DNA of 10,150 nucleotides from Christensenella sp. UBA1685 (GTDB lineage Bacteria > Bacillota > Clostridia > Christensenellales > CAG-138). Both the position numbers and the translations under genes were made by a program. This document shows positions 5,912 through 10,150 of this stretch, piece by piece. The stretch covers positions 1-10,150 of the forward strand of contig DCKB01000055.1 of NCBI GenBank assembly GCA_002320595.1, read 5' to 3'. The number at the start of each line of letters is the position of its first letter. The stretch's first letter is position 1. Below the pieces are notes generated by a model that saw nothing but the letters and a program-made list of their open reading frames with translations, was not told where the DNA came from and made no database searches.

Positions 5912-7390
5912 ATGGACAGGACTGAATTATACCGCGATATCGCGGAACGAACGAATGGAGATATCTATATTGGTGTGGTCGGCCCCGTCCGGACGGGAAA
6001 ATCGACCTTTATCAAACGTTTCATGGATCTTCTCGTGTTGCCGGGGATGGAGGATCCGCATGCGAAGGAACGCCTGACAGATGAGCTGCCGCAAAGCGCT
6101 GCAGGACGGACCATTATGACAACGCAGCCAAAGTTCGTCCCGAACGAGGCTGCGCAACTGAAAATCAGCGACACGACATCTATCCGGGTCCGAATGGTAG
6201 ATTGCGTTGGCTATATGGTTCCGGGTGCGGTTGGACACATTGAAAACGACATGCCGCGCATGGTGCGCACGCCTTGGCATGATCATGACATTCCCTTTGA
6301 AGAAGCTGCGGAAATCGGCACGCGAAAGGTCATCACCGAGCATTCTACCATCGGTGTTGTTCTGACGACGGACGGCAGCATCACCCAGATTGGCCGCGAG
6401 GATTACGTGGAGGCAGAGGAACGGGTTATCCGTGAGCTGAAAGAGCAGGGAAAACCCTTCGTAATCGTCCTGAACAGCACACACCCCAACAATGCAGAAA
6501 CGCTTGCGCTTGCCATGGCCATGCAGGAAAAATACGACGCTACCGTGCGGGCCGCAGATGTAATGCAAATGTCATCTGCAGAGTTTTATGATCTCATGGA
6601 ACTCGTGCTGATGGAGTTCCCGATCCGTATGGTACATGTGGCACTTCCGGAATGGATCAGCGCACTCGATCTTCAGCACTGGCTGGTTCAGCGTATCATG
6701 GAACCGGTTTATGCAGCGTCAGAACAACTCTCACGCATGCGAGATTACGGGAAACTCACAGAGTCACTTTCCGGCATAGAAGGTTTTGAAAGCCCTCTGG
6801 TAAAACGGGTCGCACTTGGAAGCGGGGAAATTGAAGTTGACCTCAGGCCGGAGAGCAGCCTGTTTTATACGGTGCTTGGCGAGGCCTGCGGTTATGAAAT
6901 TCGGGATGACGCGCATCTAATCGCTTCAATAAAAGAATTCGTTGCAGCGAAGCGGGAGTACGACAGACTGCGCGGCGCACTCGATGCAGCTTACAGAACG
7001 GGCTACGGCATGGTTCCGCCTGCCATGGATGAGATGTCGCTTGATGAGCCGGAGATCATGCAGCATGGCAGCCGCTTCGGCGTGCGGCTGCATGCGAAAG
7101 CAACCGGGCTGCATATGATTCGTGTTGATATTGAGTCCGAAGTTTCGCCTCTTGTCGGAACGGAAGATCAGGCAGAAGAGTTCCTTGCCTACTTGATGGA
7201 AGCAGCCAAACGAGATTCCGCCGGAATTTGGAATACGAATATCTTTGGTAAACCGCTCTATGACCTTGTTAAAGAAGGTATGACGGGCAAAGTAAACCGT
7301 CTGCCGGACGAGGTACAGCAGCGGCTTCAGGAAACGCTGCAACGCATGGTAAACGAAGGCTGCAATGGGCTGATCTGCATTTTGTTATAG
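5912..7390 (+). CDS. spoIVA: Stage IV sporulation protein A, spore coat morphogenetic ATPase
   Basis: SpoIVA polymerises on the forespore outer membrane, using ATP hydrolysis, to form the base on which the coat is built; it is also needed for cortex formation. The protein is 492 residues, the length of the Bacillus subtilis protein, and colinear with it. Walker A is GPVRTGKS (24-31) with Lys30. The sensor threonines lie in IMTTQPKF (Thr71, Thr72), and the Walker B-like aspartate is Asp98 in MVDCVGY. The middle region, with EHSTIGVVLTTDGSI, is highly conserved, and the C-terminus GLICILL is the membrane-targeting end. GGGGAGG (5897-5903) lies eight bases before ATG. The gene stands alone between its own promoter and a downstream hairpin. 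Confidence 0.97.
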   Translation: MDRTELYRDIAERTNGDIYIGVVGPVRTGKSTFIKRFMDLLVLPGMEDPHAKERLTDELPQSAAGRTIMTTQPKFVPNEAAQLKISDTTSIRVRMVDCVGYMVPGAVGHIENDMPRMVRTPWHDHDIPFEEAAEIGTRKVITEHSTIGVVLTTDGSITQIGREDYVEAEERVIRELKEQGKPFVIVLNSTHPNNAETLALAMAMQEKYDATVRAADVMQMSSAEFYDLMELVLMEFPIRMVHVALPEWISALDLQHWLVQRIMEPVYAASEQLSRMRDYGKLTESLSGIEGFESPLVKRVALGSGEIEVDLRPESSLFYTVLGEACGYEIRDDAHLIASIKEFVAAKREYDRLRGALDAAYRTGYGMVPPAMDEMSLDEPEIMQHGSRFGVRLHAKATGLHMIRVDIESEVSPLVGTEDQAEEFLAYLMEAAKRDSAGIWNTNIFGKPLYDLVKEGMTGKVNRLPDEVQQRLQETLQRMVNEGCNGLICILL

Positions 7391-7401
7391 AATGCACGTA
7401 T

Positions 7402-7460
7402 GAGCAAGATACATGGCCAACCGTCAATGATGTTTACCATGCATCTTGCTTGCTTTATTT
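7402..7460 (+). terminator. Probable terminator of spoIVA
   Basis: GCAAGAT (7404-7410) pairs with ATCTTGC (7443-7449). One mismatch follows, then CATGG (7412-7416) pairs with CCATG (7437-7441) around a 20-base loop. The following TTGCTTTATTTC is only moderately T-rich, so termination may be partial. Confidence 0.55.
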
Positions 7461-7496
7461 CGATATCCCGGTCAAAAAACATATCGCTGCAAGCAC

Positions 7497-7525
7497 TTGA
7501 CAAATACACGCCGGAATGCTACTAT
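7497..7525 (+). promoter_or_regulatory. Promoter of tRNA-Pro(GGG)
   Basis: A consensus TTGACA (7497-7502) is followed after 17 bases by TACTAT (7520-7525), preceded by an extended -10 TG (7517-7518). The predicted start is near 7532, the first base of a leader hairpin. The spacing and position suit a strong, unregulated tRNA promoter. Confidence 0.7.
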
Positions 7526-7531
7526 ATTCAA

Positions 7532-7550
7532 GGTTCGAGAAAATCGAACC
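7532..7550 (+). other. Leader stem-loop at the 5' end of the tRNA-Pro(GGG) transcript
   Basis: GGTTCGA (7532-7538) and TCGAACC (7544-7550) form a perfect 7-bp stem around GAAAA, starting at the predicted first transcribed base. The arm sequence resembles a tRNA T-arm, and TCGAAC could also pair with GTTCGA in the T-loop of the tRNA. It would be removed by RNase P cleavage before 7564. Confidence 0.5.
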
Positions 7551-7563
7551 GCGCGTAGTCTTT

Positions 7564-7640
7564 CTGGGTGTGGCGCAGTTTGGTAGCGTGCTTGAATGGG
7601 GTTCAAGAGGCCGGAAGTTCGAATCTTCTCACCCAGACCA
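7564..7640 (+). tRNA. tRNA-Pro, anticodon GGG
   Basis: All four arms fold. The acceptor CTGGGTG pairs with CACCCAG. The D-arm is GCGC/GCGT. The anticodon stem CTTGA/TCAAG holds the loop ATGGGGT, with GGG at positions 34-36. The T-arm is GGAAG/CTTCT around TTCGAAT. The variable loop is AGGCC, and ACCA is encoded at the 3' end, giving 77 bases. It reads CCC and CCU. The gene is a single-tRNA unit with its own promoter and terminator. Antisense reading frames over it are artefacts. Confidence 0.97.
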
Positions 7641-7681
7641 AAAACATAAAGCAGGATGCTAAGCATCCTGCTTTTATGTTT
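7641..7681 (+). terminator. Strong Rho-independent terminator after tRNA-Pro(GGG)
   Basis: A perfect 9-bp stem, GCAGGATGC (7651-7659) with GCATCCTGC (7663-7671), has a TAA loop and is followed by TTTTATGTTT. An A-rich arm before it (AAACATAAA) complements the T-rich tail, so the hairpin may extend and could also work from the other strand. Confidence 0.93.
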
Positions 7682-7711
7682 AAACCGTTTGTAAACACTT
7701 TTTTCGGCCGG

Positions 7712-7740
7712 TTGCTTTTTCTTTTCTGTAAGGTTACCAT
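7712..7740 (+). promoter_or_regulatory. Weak candidate promoter for the VanZ-like gene
   Basis: TTGCTT (7712-7717) and TACCAT (7735-7740) are 17 bases apart. The match is modest, but no better promoter lies between the tRNA terminator and the VanZ-like gene. The predicted leader would be short, starting near 7747. Confidence 0.35.
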
Positions 7741-7768
7741 AAGAAGGAATTGAGGGAGGGGCTTGATT

Positions 7769-9313
7769 TTGGGATTTGCGTTTTCGTTTTTTACAGGTTC
7801 CGCGGAGCTCATGTTTGTCGCTGCAATCATTGCAGCGGCGGTGTACCTTCCTGTTTTTTTGCTACAAAGGAGGCGGAATAAAAATCTGCCCATTTTGCGG
7901 CATGCCGCAAACTACGCCTTATGCGGCTATTTACTTCTTCTGGTGTATGCGGTTTTTCTTTATGGAATAAACTATATAAACTATTTGAGTGGATATGATG
8001 AGGCGGCCGCCCGGCGTTTAAACCTGCGCCCGCTCACGGAACTGTTCTCCGCCATGTTTGAAGAAGCCGGCATCCTTGGTTCGCAGGTTACGCTCAATGT
8101 ACTGCTTTTTGTGCCGCTTGGGTTTCTGCTGCCACTGGTATTTCCCAACAAACTCAACCGATTTTGGAAAGTTGCGCTTTGCGCATTGTGCACAACGTTC
8201 AGCATCGAAGCAATTCAATATTTTATCGGACGATCGGCTGATATTGATGATATACTCGCTAACACTTTTGGCGGAATGTTGGGATTTTGTCTTTTGTGCC
8301 TCTGCGACAGCATCTTTTCCCGGCGTGTTTGGTGGAAAAAACTTTGTGCAGCTCAAATTCCTCGCGCTAAATGGCGTACTGTCTGCACCGGCTTGGCGCT
8401 TTTGCTTTCCATTGGCATCCCTCTGGCGATCGATATTGCAAGCACACATTCCAGGTACGGTCTTTTGCGCTATGCAACCAGCAAAATTCCGGAAAACGCA
8501 ATCCTGAACATCCCACTTTCCGATAAGGCGGGGGAGGTGCCCCTATGCTCCTATGCAGGCGATTATTTGCAGACGCTTAGAAGTGTACTCGCGGTGCTTG
8601 AAATCAAACCAGAAACCGAGGAGGCACTTCAGGCGCACGTCTGGGGAGGCGCGTCGTACATTGACCAATCAGTCCACATCAGCATCCAGAAACAGGGAAA
8701 TTGGTGTGTGCGTTGGCGTAAATACGATTCGGATGAAGTGGACGCAGCTGCCGAAACGCCATCCGCACATGCGTTGCCGGGGAGGGGAAAGGAATTGAGC
8801 AATTCCGAAAGACTTTCGCTTACAGGTGGCTTTTTTGAGCCTTTTCTGCTTTCCGGCGAAAGCCTTGCGCCGGAAAACGCTTCCTTTATTCAGGATGACG
8901 AAGCACAGCAAGTGACAGCTACTGTTCCCGTAAACACGGAAGATGGAATTGCCGCATGCGATGCACCTGATGCATCTGTTAGCGCAATCTTTCGCGGAGA
9001 AGACATGATAGAACTTTCCTTTAACGTGGTACGTTTGAAAAAACTGGAAGAAACGGTCGAAATCATTTCAGAACAGGATGCATATGATTTTGCCAAGCAG
9101 TATGGGAACCTGCAGGTTGGCGGTGGGCGCTGGAGCGCGGATGGCGCCGTCTTGAATGCGGTAAGCTTGAACTATGACGATTCAACTTATGGAGCGAACC
9201 TTTTCCGTGCCGATGTTCCTATGATCCCATATTATGTGTTTTCAGGAACGTATCGGGCAGAAACCGGAGAAGTGCGTTCGTGGAGTGTCAGGGTGGACGC
9301 ACTCCTGCGTTAG
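7769..9313 (+). CDS. VanZ-like family membrane protein with large extracytoplasmic C-terminal region
   Basis: The protein is 514 residues from the preferred TTG start. Six hydrophobic spans are visible, near 13-33, 48-68, 107-125, 134-153, 162-184 and 204-224. Spans 3-5 carry the VanZ-like signature: NVLLFVPLGF (110-119), SIEAIQ (145-150), then RSADIDDILANTFGG (155-169). VanZ gives low-level teicoplanin resistance in enterococci, but most family members have no known role. Residues 225-514 form a soluble tail of about 290 residues. Its end (EQDAYDFAKQYG, then a Y-YVFSGTYRAETGEV-like strand pattern) resembles YycI/PepSY-type extracytoplasmic sensory folds; this is an inference. GGAGG (7755-7759) is three bases from a TTG at 7763 but nine from the in-frame TTG at 7769, so the latter is preferred. 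No van cluster is near. Confidence 0.8.
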   Translation: MGFAFSFFTGSAELMFVAAIIAAAVYLPVFLLQRRRNKNLPILRHAANYALCGYLLLLVYAVFLYGINYINYLSGYDEAAARRLNLRPLTELFSAMFEEAGILGSQVTLNVLLFVPLGFLLPLVFPNKLNRFWKVALCALCTTFSIEAIQYFIGRSADIDDILANTFGGMLGFCLLCLCDSIFSRRVWWKKLCAAQIPRAKWRTVCTGLALLLSIGIPLAIDIASTHSRYGLLRYATSKIPENAILNIPLSDKAGEVPLCSYAGDYLQTLRSVLAVLEIKPETEEALQAHVWGGASYIDQSVHISIQKQGNWCVRWRKYDSDEVDAAAETPSAHALPGRGKELSNSERLSLTGGFFEPFLLSGESLAPENASFIQDDEAQQVTATVPVNTEDGIAACDAPDASVSAIFRGEDMIELSFNVVRLKKLEETVEIISEQDAYDFAKQYGNLQVGGGRWSADGAVLNAVSLNYDDSTYGANLFRADVPMIPYYVFSGTYRAETGEVRSWSVRVDALLR

Positions 9314-9373
9314 CCTGAAACTTGGTGCGGATTTCAAAATGGTAACGGGCAGAAGGCCGAGTTCCCAACTTAT

Positions 9374-9407
9374 TACTATTCGTTAAACACAAGTTTAACG
9401 AATAGTA
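9374..9407. terminator. Perfect 15-bp AT-rich hairpin between convergent genes
   Basis: TACTATTCGTTAAAC (9374-9388) and GTTTAACGAATAGTA (9393-9407) pair without mismatch around ACAA. It lies between the ends of the VanZ-like gene (+) and rnhA (-), where a shared bidirectional terminator is expected. Neither side has an immediate long T-tract, although TAACATGTTTT follows on the plus strand, so efficiency is uncertain. Confidence 0.6.
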
Positions 9408-9416
9408 TAACATGTT

Positions 9417-9869
9417 TTAAACCTTTTGTGATGCTTGATGGGCTTTAATTGCTCCGGTAGCCAGCTGATCGCAGCGGTTGTTATATTGATTGTCGCTGTG
9501 GCCTTTCACTTTTATCCAAGTAATCATATGCGTTTTTGTGTGGCGCAGCAATGCCTCCCAAAGCGCGCGGTTTTCCACCGGCTTTTTTGAGGCGGTCTGC
9601 CAACCATTGCGCATCCAATTGTAGATCCATCGCTCATTGAACGCGCGGCAAAGGTACGCGCTGTCCGTGTAAAGCGCAACCTCGCATGGCTCTTTTAAAG
9701 CATCCAGCGCCTGGATCGCGGCGGTAAGCTCCATGCGGTTGTTGGTTGTTTCCGGTTCATAGCCGGAAAGCTCTTTGCTGTTTTCCCTGTACATCAGGAT
9801 TGCACCCCAGCCGCCCGGGCCGGGGTTTCCAGAACAAGCGCCATCGGTATATATCGTTATTTTTTTCAC
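9417..9869 (-). CDS. rnhA: Ribonuclease HI
   Basis: The enzyme cuts the RNA strand of RNA-DNA hybrids, removing primers and R-loops. The 150-residue protein has the complete catalytic set, in register with the Escherichia coli enzyme: Asp9 in IYTDGACSGNPGPGGWG, Glu47 in NNRMELTAAI, Asp69 in LYTDSAYL, His124 in VKGHSDNQYN, and Asp134 in NRCDQLA. The basic handle region with several Trp residues (NERWIYNWMRNGW, 78-90) is present. There is no N-terminal hybrid-binding domain. The start is GTG (9869-9867), preceded by AAAGGA about ten bases upstream. It is transcribed on its own, divergently from the tRNA operon. Confidence 0.96.
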   Translation of the reverse strand: MKKITIYTDGACSGNPGPGGWGAILMYRENSKELSGYEPETTNNRMELTAAIQALDALKEPCEVALYTDSAYLCRAFNERWIYNWMRNGWQTASKKPVENRALWEALLRHTKTHMITWIKVKGHSDNQYNNRCDQLATGAIKAHQASQKV

Positions 9870-9910
9870 ATTAAGCTTTTCCTTTCAAAAAATGCCCAAT
9901 TTGTGCTGAA

Positions 9911-9919
9911 ATTATACCA
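9911..9919 (-). promoter_or_regulatory. Extended -10 promoter of rnhA
   Basis: On the minus strand TGGTATAAT (9919-9911) is a perfect extended -10. The -35 region is weak (TGGCGA, 17 bases upstream) and falls in a small dyad, TGGCG-TTT-CGCCA (9927-9939 on the plus strand), which might bind a regulator. Confidence 0.55.
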
Positions 9920-9978
9920 TATGTGTTGGCGTTTCGCCACCGGCTATACAATTTGTTTGGATTTTCTGAGAAAAGTTG

Positions 9979-10007
9979 TTGACAAGTGAAACAAAATACG
10001 GTATATT
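9979..10007 (+). promoter_or_regulatory. Promoter of the tRNA-Pro(TGG)-tRNA-Glu operon
   Basis: A consensus TTGACA (9979-9984) is followed after exactly 17 bases by TATATT (10002-10007). The predicted start is near 10014. A small hairpin, TCGC-CAAAA-GCGA (10016-10028), lies in the leader just before the tRNA. Confidence 0.8.
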
Positions 10008-10036
10008 ACTAAGCGTCGCCAAAAGCGAAATGCGAA

Positions 10037-10113
10037 CGGGGTGTAGCGCAGTTCGGTAGCGCACGTGCTTTGGGAGCATGGGGCCGGGGGTTCAAATCCC
10101 TTCACCCCGACCA
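10037..10113 (+). tRNA. tRNA-Pro, anticodon TGG
   Basis: The acceptor CGGGGTG pairs with CACCCCG. The D-arm is GCGC/GCGC. The anticodon stem CGTGC/GCATG holds TTTGGGA, with TGG at positions 34-36. The T-arm is GGGGG/CCCTT around TTCAAAT, with two G-T pairs. ACCA is encoded and the length is 77 bases. It reads CCA and CCG, and by wobble probably all CCN. It is the first gene of a tRNA operon. Confidence 0.97.
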
Positions 10114-10120
10114 TATTTAT

Positions 10121-10150
10121 GGCCCCTTGGTCAAGCGGTTAAGACACCGC
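10121..10150 (+). tRNA. tRNA-Glu, 5' part only (cut by window end)
   Basis: GGCCCCTTGGTCAAGCGGTT and what follows, up to ACACCGC, match the 5' half of bacterial tRNA-Glu: acceptor strand, D-arm with TCAAGCGGTTAAGA, and the start of the anticodon stem. The anticodon lies beyond the window, so identity rests on the D-arm pattern. Only seven bases separate it from the preceding tRNA, so the two share a transcript. Confidence 0.8.

Noticed and set aside
7472..7893. Two minus-strand ORFs antisense to tRNA-Pro(GGG)
   Set aside because: They contain the familiar false peptides (ending RFELPAS, and EKIRTSGLL) produced by translating the antisense of tRNA genes.
7769..9313. Glycopeptide-resistance (van) locus
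   Set aside because: Only a VanZ-like protein is present, without vanHAX or vanRS; VanZ-like proteins are widespread in susceptible Firmicutes.
1..10150. Insertion sequence, prophage, CRISPR array or integrative element
   Set aside because: No transposase, integrase or phage structural gene, no regularly spaced repeats, and no attachment-site duplication next to the tRNAs was seen.

Overview
The window reads as chromosome from an endospore-forming member of the Firmicutes (Clostridia-like). The evidence is a full-length spoIVA behind a sigma-E-type promoter, strong AGGAGG-like ribosome binding sites, a Hol_Tox-type mini-ORF, a DUF512 radical SAM gene next to der, and tRNAs with encoded CCA. 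Base composition is moderate, with AT-rich intergenic DNA. I see no insertion sequence, prophage or CRISPR array. Most of the window is ordinary housekeeping and sporulation DNA; the ends and the intergenic control regions hold the less usual material.

Layout. (1) 1-330: what looks like the 3' half of a terminator of an upstream gene, a 26-codon holin-like toxin ORF on the minus strand (61-141), a 17-bp imperfect inverted repeat, and a plus-strand promoter. (2) 330-2560, plus strand: a membrane-anchored endonuclease/exonuclease/phosphatase (EEP) family protein, an ArsC/Spx-fold thiol protein, and an XRE regulator with one transmembrane segment. (3) 2529-3017, minus strand: a family 6-like uracil/hypoxanthine DNA glycosylase. 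It overlaps the XRE gene tail-to-tail and appears to be transcribed from a promoter that places the RNA start almost on its ATG. (4) 3130-5793, plus strand: DUF512 radical SAM protein and the ribosome-assembly GTPase Der, closely spaced and ended by a clear terminator. (5) 5846-7390: sigma-E-like promoter and spoIVA, the spore-coat basement ATPase. (6) 7497-7681: a tRNA-Pro(GGG) unit with its own promoter, leader hairpin and terminator. (7) 7769-9313: a VanZ-like membrane protein with a long extracytoplasmic tail. (8) 9417-9869, minus strand: rnhA. (9) 9979-10150: a tRNA operon with tRNA-Pro(TGG) and the start of a probable tRNA-Glu.

How the genes relate. Der supports 50S subunit assembly. 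SpoIVA is made in the mother cell during sporulation, and its control elements are compressed so that the der terminator and the spoIVA promoter share bases. The glycosylase and RNase HI are DNA-maintenance enzymes but are not linked to each other. The two tRNA-Pro genes read complementary sets of CCN codons. I found no clear undescribed multi-gene system. The best leads are the toxin-like mini-ORF with its flanking inverted repeat, the apparently leaderless glycosylase transcript, the VanZ protein's uncharacterised extracytoplasmic region, and the contracted der-spoIVA junction.
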